Assembly (NCBI RefSeq): GCF_009733845.1
Contig: NZ_WNXZ01000005.1
Span: 186,001-250,000 of the forward strand
Source of the DNA: Pseudactinotalea terrae
GTDB lineage: Bacteria > Actinomycetota > Actinomycetes > Actinomycetales > Beutenbergiaceae
Length of the DNA: 64,000 bases
Reading direction: 5' to 3'
In this document: in pieces, positions 1 to 7,962 of the stretch
Position numbering within the stretch: position 1 is the first letter of the stretch
How the letters are laid out: each line of letters begins with the position of its first letter
Notes under the pieces: generated by a model
What the model was told of the DNA's origin: nothing
The model's input: the letters and a program-made list of their open reading frames with translations, nothing else
The model's database searches: none
Program-made: the position numbers and the translations under genes

Positions 1-249
1 GTCGACGTCGCCGGCCTGGTGCGCGATCGCGGCCTCTGACCAGCCGTCGGCCTTCAGCTCAGCCTCGATCTGTGCGCGCCGCTCAGCGAAGGCGTCCGAG
101 GTGTAGCGCAGGAACACCAGCCCCAGCACCACGTCCTTGTACTGCGAGGCATCCATCGAACCGCGCAGCCGATCGGCCGCCTTCCAGAGGGTGTCCTTCA
201 GTTCCTTCATCGTGGACGGCGCTGTGGCCGCCTTCGTCGCACGTGCCAT
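1..249 (-). CDS. hsdM: Type I restriction-modification methyltransferase subunit HsdM (N-terminal part, cut by window edge)
   Basis: Only the first 83 codons are in the window. They match the N-terminal helical domain of HsdM ([19 protein letters not shown], then [14 protein letters not shown]), which contacts DNA and HsdS in the M2S complex. The SAM-binding and NPPF motifs would lie beyond the edge. Start ATG at 249 is preceded by an AAGGAG Shine-Dalgarno inside the end of the upstream gene, whose stop is only 3 bp away, so the two genes are co-transcribed and probably translationally coupled. HsdS and HsdR are expected further along the minus strand but cannot be seen. Confidence 0.88.
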   Translation of the reverse strand, partial: MARATKAATAPSTMKELKDTLWKAADRLRGSMDASQYKDVVLGLVFLRYTSDAFAERRAQIEAELKADGWSEAAIAHQAGDVD

Positions 250-252
250 CGG

Positions 253-2181
253 CTACTCCTTGTCTCTCGGTGAGACGACGAGCGCACCTGAAGTCACGCC
301 GTCGATCATGTCTGTTTCCAAGCCTGCGAGCTCATCGAGCTCGTCGTGCAATGCTCGCCGGCGCTCCGCCAACGACCGTAGTGCCGCCTCCAGCCCCGGC
401 GCCTCCGACGGCGCCGGGACCGGAACGGCCCATGTCTCCCATGCCCCTGCCCGGGCCGGGAGGGCGTTGATCGCAGCGGCCACAGCGCGCGGCGAACCGC
501 CGCGCAACCGAAGGATCCGCGCCGGGTACGTGACGAGGCAGCCGCCGTCAGCGTCCACGATCGCGCGTGGTCGAGGATTCGAGAGGACGACGACGTCCCC
601 AGGCTCCGTGATTGCGCGCGCGTACCGGCCGTGGGCCATCAGGATGTCGACACCGGCCGTCTCGCCTTCGCCGATCTCACCGCTCAGCTCCGCCGCGCCC
701 AGGACCCGTACGGCCCCGTCCGGGATTTCGTCCAGCGGCACCCGTTTACCCGGGATCATGCGCGCTTCCTTCGATGCGACCAGGGCACCGAGCGTCACGG
801 TACGGCCGCGAGCAGGTTCGGCCGCGGTGGTCAGCTCGATCCCCAGATCCACGCCGGCACGATGGAGCTGGTCCACACGGGTCAGCGCCGTCGCCGCAGC
901 CGCCTCCGTGGAGCGCGGCGGCGGTGTGCTCGCCTGCTGAGGGACGAGGGCGCCGTCGGTCGCCAGCAGCTGCGCGGTGCGGACCGGGCGACAGCACGCG
1001 AAGGCACGCACCCGAATCTGAGCCACGCCGGCGAGTGCGGCTACGAGGTCGCTCACGACGCCGTCGACCGCCTCCTGCTCGAGGTCCTTGACCTCGCCGG
1101 TCACGAGCAGACGGTCGGCGATGGTGGCCTCGGGATCGGCATCCCCCAGGACCCACAGCGCCAACTCAGCACGCGGCCGGTCCAGAACGAGCCCCTGCGG
1201 AAGCCGCACCACGGCGCGCAGCCGCCCGGTCCGCAGCAGGTCCGCTCGAAGGAGTCGAGCGTCACGATCGGTCATGGCGTCGCACAGCACGCTGGCCGGG
1301 CCGAGTATCAGGCCAACCGCGCCTGGCGGCCGGTTCAGCATGAACTCGTCGATCGCGTGCAGCACCTGCGCCGGCACCGCACGTGGTGAGTTCCGTGGCG
1401 GCATCTGCAGCACACGAATGCCCGGCTTCTCTTCCGGGCCGGCCATCACGCCGGCAGCCAACGCGCGGCGGCGCAGCGGCCGGTCCGCGCCGGGAGACGC
1501 TTCCGCGGAAGCGCACCAAGCGATCGACCGCTCGACGTCCCCGACCGTAGTACGTAGCGCCAGGTCACTGGGGTGAGCACCGCCGTCGGACACGATGGCC
1601 CCACCGGGAACCAGGCTCTGACAGAGATCCCGGAGCAAGGAGACCGCGCCCTCCGAGATCGTCCAGCGCCGGTCCGCGCCGGCTCGGGAACGGACCGCGG
1701 CGATGGCCTCGATCGCGCCGGCCGCACCGAACGCTGCCTCGATCTGCCGGGCAGCGAGCTCACGAAGGTCGCGCCGGTGCGCCACGGTCGTCACCTCGCG
1801 CAGCAAGCCGGTGTCCTCGGGATCGACGGCCGCAGCGGCGGCCACCAGCTCGGCTGGTTCTAGGTCGAGGAGATCGGTCTCGGTCAGCGCGGCCAGTGCC
1901 ATGAGGGCGGTGACGGCATCGTCGTGCTCGCCGTGGACTCCATCGGCGAGCACGGCGTACAAGGGGGCGTCATCGGCGAACGAGGGGTTGTTGCCGCGGC
2001 CCGTGCGAGCCTGCCAGTCGACGACGTCCTCGAGCGCGAACAGCTCGGGCGTGCCATCCACCGGCTCCGGGAACGGGGCCGGGGCGTTGCGGTTCGTGAG
2101 GCGGGACTGCCACACCGACACGACCGGTCGCTGTACATGCGCCGCGGCAGCGATGCCGGAACGGCTGATCAGCAACGACAT
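253..2181 (-). CDS. HTH / degenerate N6-adenine methylase / specificity-like protein in an hsdM operon
   Basis: This 642-residue protein is first in the operon and lies just upstream of hsdM. Residues 1-60 look like an AlpA/MerR-type helix-turn-helix (ISRSGIAAAAHVQRPVVSVW, then FALEDVVDWQ). Residues about 170-350 resemble the HsdM-family methylase fold (LRAVVRLPQGLV at 321-332 is the strand after motif IV). The catalytic motif reads MPPR at 260-263 where active enzymes have NPPF/Y, and the glycine-rich SAM loop is poorly kept (PGGAIVSDGG, 192-201). The C-terminal 150 residues look like one HsdS target-recognition half with its terminal coiled helix. A strong SD (GGAAGGAG) supports ATG 2181. 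I infer a non-catalytic DNA-binding or regulatory component; active methylation is unlikely. Confidence 0.6.
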   Translation of the reverse strand: MSLLISRSGIAAAAHVQRPVVSVWQSRLTNRNAPAPFPEPVDGTPELFALEDVVDWQARTGRGNNPSFADDAPLYAVLADGVHGEHDDAVTALMALAALTETDLLDLEPAELVAAAAAVDPEDTGLLREVTTVAHRRDLRELAARQIEAAFGAAGAIEAIAAVRSRAGADRRWTISEGAVSLLRDLCQSLVPGGAIVSDGGAHPSDLALRTTVGDVERSIAWCASAEASPGADRPLRRRALAAGVMAGPEEKPGIRVLQMPPRNSPRAVPAQVLHAIDEFMLNRPPGAVGLILGPASVLCDAMTDRDARLLRADLLRTGRLRAVVRLPQGLVLDRPRAELALWVLGDADPEATIADRLLVTGEVKDLEQEAVDGVVSDLVAALAGVAQIRVRAFACCRPVRTAQLLATDGALVPQQASTPPPRSTEAAAATALTRVDQLHRAGVDLGIELTTAAEPARGRTVTLGALVASKEARMIPGKRVPLDEIPDGAVRVLGAAELSGEIGEGETAGVDILMAHGRYARAITEPGDVVVLSNPRPRAIVDADGGCLVTYPARILRLRGGSPRAVAAAINALPARAGAWETWAVPVPAPSEAPGLEAALRSLAERRRALHDELDELAGLETDMIDGVTSGALVVSPRDKE

Positions 2182-2259
2182 CGCGACTCCTTCCGCGCAC
2201 CTGACCCTGAGGGGATGGTCGTCACCGTAGAGGTTGAGCCCGACATCTGCAGCGGTTGT

Positions 2260-2281
2260 GCTGATATCCCGGGTTATCAGC
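2260..2281. promoter_or_regulatory. AT-rich inverted repeat between the RM operon and a divergent gene
   Basis: Perfect 7-bp arms GCTGATA and TATCAGC flank an 8-bp centre containing CCCGGG. The site is 79 bp upstream of the HTH-methylase start (2181) and 74 bp upstream of the divergent lipoprotein (2355). Its composition contrasts with the GC-rich surroundings. It is a candidate operator, possibly for autoregulation of the restriction-modification operon by the HTH protein (inference). Confidence 0.4.
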
Positions 2282-2354
2282 GTTTCGCTCGCCCGCAGCG
2301 GTGTGTGCCCGGCACCGTTCAGCCATCAATCCACCGAGCGAGAGGAGATCAGCG

Positions 2355-3011
2355 ATGCGAAGCACACGCTGGGCGGCCGTCGCGGCCGCCGTTGCCCTGA
2401 GCGTCACTGCCGGTTGTGCCGGCGTCGACGCCACCACCGACCCCGGGGCGGCTGACAACCCCAGCAGCGTCGACGACGCGACCGAGTCGGCCCCGCCCGA
2501 GCGGGCCGCAGACGACACCCAGGAGTCGGAGAGCACCGAGGCCGCCGAGGCTGAGACCACCGAGCCGCCAGCTGAGGTCGGCACTCGGCAGAACCCGGCG
2601 ACGGTGGACGACGTCGGGACGTTCAGCACCGGCGTCGGCGACGAGATCAGGGTCACGCTGGGCGCAGCGACCTGGGATGCAAACGCGATCGTCGCGGGCG
2701 AGAACCAGTTCAACGACCCGCCAGCCGACGGCATGGTGTTCGTGATCCTGCCCGTCACCGTGGGCTACACCGGCCCGGACTCTGTGCTGCCGTGGATCGA
2801 CATCGACATCACCTACCTGGCTGGGAACGGCCGCTCGTACGAGCAGGCGTACGGCGTCATCCCCGAGGACCTGTCCGACGTCGCCGACATCTATGACGGC
2901 GGGACAGCCACGGGCAACGTGCTGTTCGAGGTTCCCGCCGACCAGGTTCCGGGCGGCATGTGGGGGGTCTCCTACAACTGGAGCGACGAGCTCTGGTGGA
3001 CGGCGTCGTGA
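2355..3011 (+). CDS. Secreted lipoprotein, DUF4352-like beta domain
   Basis: The start ATG 2355 is chosen because GAGGAG lies 8 bp upstream and because it gives a clean lipoprotein signal peptide (MRSTRWAAVAAAVALSVTAGC, lipobox TAGC, Cys about 21). A long acidic, Thr/Ser/Glu-rich linker follows (residues about 25-75), typical of actinobacterial surface lipoproteins. A C-terminal all-beta domain (about 80-218) resembles DUF4352-type immunoglobulin-like domains. The product should be anchored outside the membrane; function is unknown. The next gene starts within its stop codon (TGATG), so the two are translationally coupled. Confidence 0.7.
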   Translation: MRSTRWAAVAAAVALSVTAGCAGVDATTDPGAADNPSSVDDATESAPPERAADDTQESESTEAAEAETTEPPAEVGTRQNPATVDDVGTFSTGVGDEIRVTLGAATWDANAIVAGENQFNDPPADGMVFVILPVTVGYTGPDSVLPWIDIDITYLAGNGRSYEQAYGVIPEDLSDVADIYDGGTATGNVLFEVPADQVPGGMWGVSYNWSDELWWTAS

Positions 3012-3448
3012 TGAGCGCGCCGATGGCTCCTGGTCCGCAGGAGCAGTGGGCGCCGGGCCCGCAGCCACCCGTTCCAGCGCCAGCGCCGCATAGCGCGAAC
3101 CGCCGTGCTGATCTCAGATCAGCGGTCCGCATGGTCGGCAGCGCCATCATCGCGATCGTCGCGATACTCACTCTGGCGTTCCTCGGGCCTCAGGACGACA
3201 CCACCGACGGGTCGAGCGAGCGCATGATCATCTGGATCGACGACGAAGCCAACCAAGAACGCACGCAGGGAGCACCCCAGCAGCAGGTCGTGAACGGCTG
3301 GACGTCCAACGCTCTGCTGGACCTCATCTCGACGCAGCTCGATGAGCCCCATGACGATCGACCGGCGATCCTCCTCGCGCTCGGAGTGATTCTCCTGGGG
3401 CTGTCGGTGGCGACGACATCCCCACGAGCGGTGGCCGTTCGCTCGTGA
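3011..3448 (+). CDS. Small membrane protein with two transmembrane helices
   Basis: Encodes 145 residues. ATG 3011 overlaps the TGA of the preceding lipoprotein gene, which decides the start. A proline-rich cytoplasmic N-terminus (about 1-30) precedes one hydrophobic helix (MVGSAIIAIVAILTLAFLG, about 46-64), a polar extracytoplasmic loop of about 60 residues, and a second helix near the C-terminus (ILLALGVILLGLSVATT). No known family is recognised. Coupling suggests it works with the lipoprotein on the cell surface. Confidence 0.6.
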   Translation: MSAPMAPGPQEQWAPGPQPPVPAPAPHSANRRADLRSAVRMVGSAIIAIVAILTLAFLGPQDDTTDGSSERMIIWIDDEANQERTQGAPQQQVVNGWTSNALLDLISTQLDEPHDDRPAILLALGVILLGLSVATTSPRAVAVRS

Positions 3449-3816
3449 CGCGATTCGGGCAACATCCGCCGTGGCGGCCGTGGATAGTACGCGCTCCACC
3501 GCAGCCGCGGCGGTGCTCACCGCGCACACATGGCGGTGTGCGACGTCGCCCGAGATGGGTAGTGCCGTGGAGTCGTCCAGCGACGCCGAACACGTGATGG
3601 AAGCCGGACCCGGTTCGCGCAGCAGGCGCGAAGCTCGTCGTGTCGCACGGCAGCGATAGCGTCAAAACCACGACCGAGTCGGGGTCCGGGGGCTGTGGAC
3701 GGCGACCGACGCCAGGTGTGCGATCTGCGTGCATCGCTTGTTGAGCCGCACGCGGCGCAGCAGGCCGCCTCCGATGGAGTCAGCGTCGAGGATTCGAAGA
3801 AGATTCCTTCAGGGTC
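3449..3816. other. Intergenic stretch without a recognisable gene
   Basis: About 370 bp between the small membrane protein and the SOS-type promoter of the HNH gene. No reading frame here shows family resemblance, a ribosome binding site or sensible codon use, and I see no RNA gene. Base composition is somewhat less GC-rich towards its right end. Confidence 0.5.
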
Positions 3817-3832
3817 TAGAACATCTGTTCGT
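3817..3832 (+). promoter_or_regulatory. LexA/SOS-box-like operator
   Basis: TAGAAC-ATCT-GTTCGT matches 10 of the 12 specified bases of the actinobacterial SOS box TCGAAC-N4-GTTCGA, with the GAAC...GTTC core intact. It overlaps the expected -35 region of the promoter of the DUF222-HNH gene. LexA boxes upstream of 13E12-type DUF222 genes are known from Mycobacterium tuberculosis, so control by LexA is a reasonable inference. Confidence 0.72.
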
Positions 3833-3840
3833 TTATAGTG

Positions 3841-3846
3841 TAGTGT
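3841..3846 (+). promoter_or_regulatory. -10 element of a leaderless promoter
   Basis: TAGTGT lies exactly six bases before the ATG at 3853, the spacing seen at other leaderless genes in this window. An alternative -10 (TATAGT) lies at 3834-3839 and would give a leader of only a few bases. No Shine-Dalgarno is present. Confidence 0.45.
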
Positions 3847-3852
3847 GCATTC

Positions 3853-5382
3853 ATGGAGACGATGACGGCGCGTGAGGGGTTGGTGGGTCTGCTGGCGCAG
3901 GCGCACCAGGCCTTGGCGGCTGTCGCCGGCGAGCTGGGCTCGATGGCTTCGCTATCCGCGGATGAGCTGATGGAGGCTGCCGAGCTGGCGGCTGGGATCG
4001 CTCGGCTGTCGGATGCGGCGATGGTCACCACCGTGGACGCGGTCCAGGAGCAGTGCCGGCGCGCCGGGCCGGAGGAGTCGTTGGCCTGCCGGTACGGGTT
4101 CCGGGACGCGGCCGCCCTGCTGGTCACGATCACCGGTGCAAGTCGCCGCACCCTGACCCGGTGGCGCCAGATCGCCGGCGAGACCACCCCACGGGGCATC
4201 GGCTCCAGCGGTATCCTGCCGCCCTGGTACCCGCAGCTGGCCGAGCAGCTAGCCGTCGGTGCGGTCAGCCTCGACCAGGCCCTGGTGATCCGGCAGCACC
4301 TGAACGAAGCACGTGCCCGGGCACATCCCGAGGCGCTCGAGGCGGCCGAGCAGGCACTCGTCGCCGCAGCCATGGGTGCCGTGGTGTGCGAGCACGAGCA
4401 CGATGATGCCGGTGACGAGCAGGACTGCGCCCAGCAGGCCACGGCCATGCCGCTGCCGCCCGACTTGCTGGCCGTGCAGGCCCGGGCTTGGCGCGACGCG
4501 ATCGACCCCGATGGACCCGAACCCACGTATGAGCAGCAACGCCAGGCCCGCTCTTTCACCCTCGGCAAACGCCTCGATGGCATGTGGATCGGCAAGCTCC
4601 TGCTCCCACCCGACCAAGGCGAAGCCCTCCGGCTCGCCCTCGACGCCCACAACGCACCCCGCACCACCAGCAGGCACGACGCCGCCGGGGCCGACGAAGG
4701 CGACCGCGACACCGCCAGCGGCGGCGATGGCGATAGCGGTAGCAGCGACAGCGACAGCGCCGATCTTGGCGTCACCGCACTGAATCGCCGTGGCATGGTC
4801 GATGACCGCACCACAGCGCAACGGCAGGCCGACACCCTGGTCGGGCTCATCACCGACGCCATCAAGCAGGGTGATGCGCCCCGCATCGGCGGCGACGCGC
4901 CCACCCTCGTGGTCACCATCACCAACGAGGAGCTCACCAAGCACGCCACCACGGGGGCCGGCACCGCCCACCTGGAGCACAGCGGCGAACCCGTGCCGGC
5001 ACACGTGGCAGCGCGGATCATGTGCGATGGCTACCTGCAAGCCTGCGTCCTCGGCAAAGACGGCCTACCACTCCAGCTCGGACGAGCCCGCAGATCCCAC
5101 ACCCGGCATCAACGCCGGGCCATCTTGGCCGCCTATACCGGCGGGTGCCAGAACCCCAGGTGTCACGCAGCACCAGGGTTCACCGAGATCCACCACCCGA
5201 TCTGGTGGTCGAGGGGCGGTCACACCGACGCCCTCAATGGGGTCCCGTTGTGTCAGCACTGTCATGCCGAGCTCCATGCTGGACGCCTGCGCTGCGAGCT
5301 CGGCGAGGACGGCCGCTGGCACATCCTGCCCGCCATCCCCCTCCGCAGCAGAACGGCGCTGGCATGGTCAGCCCTCGCTTGA
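3853..5382 (+). CDS. DUF222 (13E12 family) HNH endonuclease
   Basis: The 509-residue protein has an N-terminal DUF222 domain (about 10-390) interrupted by a disordered Asp/Ser/Gly stretch at about 280-300, and a C-terminal HNH nuclease module from about 422. The module has zinc-type cysteines C432, C437, C467 and C470, the EIHH core with H447, N462 and a final His near 475. DUF222-HNH proteins are common multicopy genes in actinobacteria, often near mobile elements. Their role is unsettled, with DNA repair or mobile nuclease functions proposed. The gene is monocistronic and apparently leaderless. The LexA-type box upstream suggests induction by DNA damage. Confidence 0.85.
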   Translation: METMTAREGLVGLLAQAHQALAAVAGELGSMASLSADELMEAAELAAGIARLSDAAMVTTVDAVQEQCRRAGPEESLACRYGFRDAAALLVTITGASRRTLTRWRQIAGETTPRGIGSSGILPPWYPQLAEQLAVGAVSLDQALVIRQHLNEARARAHPEALEAAEQALVAAAMGAVVCEHEHDDAGDEQDCAQQATAMPLPPDLLAVQARAWRDAIDPDGPEPTYEQQRQARSFTLGKRLDGMWIGKLLLPPDQGEALRLALDAHNAPRTTSRHDAAGADEGDRDTASGGDGDSGSSDSDSADLGVTALNRRGMVDDRTTAQRQADTLVGLITDAIKQGDAPRIGGDAPTLVVTITNEELTKHATTGAGTAHLEHSGEPVPAHVAARIMCDGYLQACVLGKDGLPLQLGRARRSHTRHQRRAILAAYTGGCQNPRCHAAPGFTEIHHPIWWSRGGHTDALNGVPLCQHCHAELHAGRLRCELGEDGRWHILPAIPLRSRTALAWSALA

Positions 5383-5531
5383 GCACCCCAGGTCTTCGAG
5401 AGTTCGCCAGCCACTCAGGTGCCGGGTGACAGCGGCGCGGAAAGGCGGCCCGGCGAACCGAGGCGGCCCGGCGGGGCGGCGACTCGGGGAACCGCGACGA
5501 GCGGCGGCGGCGAAGCGGGGGCAGAAAAGCC

Positions 5532-5565
5532 CGTGGGCCGCGCGCCGATCGGCGCGCGGCCCACG
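5532..5565. terminator. 34-bp perfect palindrome, bidirectional terminator
   Basis: A perfect GC-rich palindrome centred on GATC lies between the convergent HNH and helicase genes. It can fold into a 15-bp stem. On the minus strand it is followed by GGGCTTTTC, so it best serves the helicase gene, but it would fold in either direction. Confidence 0.75.
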
Positions 5566-5576
5566 AGGGAGGTAGA

Positions 5577-7109
5577 TCAGCCGCGGGGCGTGCCCATGTC
5601 GCGGGTCGCGCGGCGCGGGCCACGACGCTGGCCGCCCTGGCCGCTGGAGCCGCTCGGAGCCGAGCTCGACGACGACCACACCGGAGCGCTGCCACCCTGC
5701 GCAGCCGAGCGGCTCGCCGGTGCGCCTGAGCGGCCACGCTGACCACCCGAACGGCCCCCCTGGCCGCCCTGGCCACCAGCAGCGACACCAGCCTGGCCAC
5801 CGGAACGGCCACCGCGGCGGCGGTTGCGGCCGCCGCCGGAGCCACCATGAACGGTGTCGGCCGGCCGATCGGCCCGCTGTCCACCGGCACGGCGCGGCCC
5901 ACGCGAGGCAGGTTCGCTGCGACCGGAGGGGGCCGCCTTCGGCGCCGGCGTCACCTTCGCGGCGAGCTCGCCGACAAGGCTGGTCAGGTGCTGCTGCGTG
6001 GGCTCCAGGGGCGTCGCCGTGATCTTCGCGGCGCGAGCGAGCGAGCGCATGTCGCCCCGCTGCTCGGGCAGCACGATCGTGACCACGTCACCGCCGGCAC
6101 CCGCACGCGCGGTGCGGCCGGAACGGTGCAGGTACGCCTTGTGCTCGGCCGGCGGGTCCACGTGCACCACGAGCTCGACGTCGTCGACGTGGATACCGCG
6201 TGCCGCGATGTCCGTGGCCACCAGCACCTTGACGGCCCCGGTGCTGAACGCCTCGAGGTTCCGCTGCCGCGCGTTCTGCGACAGGTTGCCGTGCAGGTCC
6301 ACCGCCGGGATGCCCGCAGTGGTGAGCTGCTGAGCCAGACGCTTCGCCTGGTGCTTGGTGCGGGTGAACAACAGTCGCCGCGCGGTGCCGGAGGCCAGGT
6401 GCTCGACGACGTCGCGCTTGTGGTCCTTGCCGCTCACGTTGAAAACGTGGTGCGTCATGGCCGCCACCGGCGAGGACGCGGGGTCCACCGAGTGCGTCAC
6501 CGGGTCGGACAGGTATCGCTTGACGAGGATGTCGACGCCGTTGTCCAGGGTCGCGGAGAACAGCATGCGCTGACCGCCCCGCGGGGTCCGGTCGAGGATC
6601 CGCTTGACGCCGGGCAGGAAGCCGAGGTCGGCCATGTGGTCGGCCTCGTCGAGGACGGTGATCTCGATCTCGTCGAGGCGCAGCGCGCCCTGGCCGAGGA
6701 GGTCCTCCAGGCGCCCGGGGCACGCGATGACCACGTCCACGCCCGCAGCGAGCGCCTTGACCTGAGGGTTCTGCCCCACGCCGCCGAAGATCACCGTGTG
6801 CTTCAGGCCAGCAGCCGCAGCCAGGGGCGCCAGCGTCTCGGCGATCTGTGTCGCCAGCTCACGCGTAGGGGCCAGGATCAGCGCACGCGGGGTACGCGAC
6901 TTGGCGCGACCGCCGTCGGCCAGTCGAGCGACAAGAGGGAGGGAGAACGCGAGCGTCTTGCCCGAGCCGGTACGGCCGCGACCCAGGACATCCCGGCCAC
7001 GCAGGGTGTCGGGGAGGGTCGCCGTCTGGATGGGAAAGGGCTCCTCGATGCCACGCTTCGCGAGCGCGGTCACCAGGGATGCAGGCACGCCGAGCGCGCC
7101 GAACGTCAT
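5577..7109 (-). CDS. DEAD-box ATP-dependent RNA helicase
   Basis: All superfamily 2 motifs are present in this 510-residue protein: the Q motif (PFPIQ, about 24-28), Walker A GRTGSGKT (44-51), PTREL (81-85), DEAD (144-147), SAT (175-177), VATDIAARG and HRSGRTARAG. From about 415 the protein turns into an Arg/Gly/Gln/Ser-rich tail, an RGG-like RNA-binding extension typical of RhlE-type cold-shock or ribosome-assembly helicases. ATG 7109 starts the conserved FGALGVP segment. An in-frame GTG at 7118 is possible, and longer starts lack conservation. It is monocistronic; no cold-box was recognised in the 260 bp upstream. Confidence 0.9.
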   Translation of the reverse strand: MTFGALGVPASLVTALAKRGIEEPFPIQTATLPDTLRGRDVLGRGRTGSGKTLAFSLPLVARLADGGRAKSRTPRALILAPTRELATQIAETLAPLAAAAGLKHTVIFGGVGQNPQVKALAAGVDVVIACPGRLEDLLGQGALRLDEIEITVLDEADHMADLGFLPGVKRILDRTPRGGQRMLFSATLDNGVDILVKRYLSDPVTHSVDPASSPVAAMTHHVFNVSGKDHKRDVVEHLASGTARRLLFTRTKHQAKRLAQQLTTAGIPAVDLHGNLSQNARQRNLEAFSTGAVKVLVATDIAARGIHVDDVELVVHVDPPAEHKAYLHRSGRTARAGAGGDVVTIVLPEQRGDMRSLARAAKITATPLEPTQQHLTSLVGELAAKVTPAPKAAPSGRSEPASRGPRRAGGQRADRPADTVHGGSGGGRNRRRGGRSGGQAGVAAGGQGGQGGRSGGQRGRSGAPASRSAAQGGSAPVWSSSSSAPSGSSGQGGQRRGPRRATRDMGTPRG

Positions 7110-7371
7110 GCTGGACACAGGGATGTGTTGCCTTCTTCTTGGGGGGTTCACCGCAGTGCAGATGTCACTGGTGCGGCCAGGCGAGGACGCCGGCGCATTC
7201 GGAACCGCGATGCCGCGAGCAGTTCTGCTCGCTGTCCTCATCCTCTCACGACGCCGACCCTGATCCGGCCGACGTGAGCGAGGTCACTGCACTCGTGGGG
7301 ATCCCGCCACGATCGGCCGATACCTGGACACGCCGCTCCCGCCTGCGGGCGGCGTGCCAGAGTGGGCGCTC

Positions 7372-7962
7372 ATGACCATCCTCCTCACCGGTGACTCGAT
7401 CACCGACGCCGGCCGTGACCGCTCCGACCTCGGCAGCTGGGGCACCGGCTACGCCGCCCTGATCGGCGAGGCGCTCGCCGGCGAGACCGTCATCAACACC
7501 GGGATCGGCGGCAACCGGGTCGTCGACCTGCAGGCTCGCTGGGACACGGACGTCCTCGCCCACTCCCCCGCGGTGCTGTCGATCATGATCGGCATCAACG
7601 ACACGTGGCGCCGCTACGACAGCGACAACCCCACCTCGACCGAGGCCTACGAGTCCGGCTACCGCGACATCATCGCCCGCGCACAGCAGGCGGGTGTCAG
7701 CCGGATCATCCTCGTCGAGCCCTTCCTGCTCCCGGTCACCGACGAGCAGTGGGCGTGGCGCGAGGACCTCGACCCGAAGATCCAGGCGGTGCGCCGCCTC
7801 GCCGCCGAGCACGGCACCGGCTACCTCGCGACCGACGGCCCGCTCGCGCAGCGCGCCTCAGTCGTCGGTGCCGCCGCCCTCGCACACGACGGCGTCCACC
7901 CCACCCCCGACGGTCACCGATTCCTCGCCGACCTCTGGCTCGCGGAGTACCGCGCAGGCTGA
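7372..7962 (+). CDS. SGNH/GDSL-family hydrolase (probable carbohydrate esterase)
   Basis: The 196-residue protein has the four SGNH blocks: GDS at 7-9 (nucleophile Ser9), GGN at 46-48, GIND at 74-77 and DGVH at 173-176 (Asp/His of the triad). It has no signal peptide, so it acts in the cytoplasm. Such single-domain enzymes commonly deacetylate oligosaccharides. Its place beside a sulfatase/GH2 operon suggests removal of acyl groups from the same glycan (inference). The start at ATG 7372 begins the conserved TILLTGDSIT strand; a GTG at 7354 is possible. Its last 49 bp overlap the convergent LacI gene. Confidence 0.83.
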   Translation: MTILLTGDSITDAGRDRSDLGSWGTGYAALIGEALAGETVINTGIGGNRVVDLQARWDTDVLAHSPAVLSIMIGINDTWRRYDSDNPTSTEAYESGYRDIIARAQQAGVSRIILVEPFLLPVTDEQWAWREDLDPKIQAVRRLAAEHGTGYLATDGPLAQRASVVGAAALAHDGVHPTPDGHRFLADLWLAEYRAG

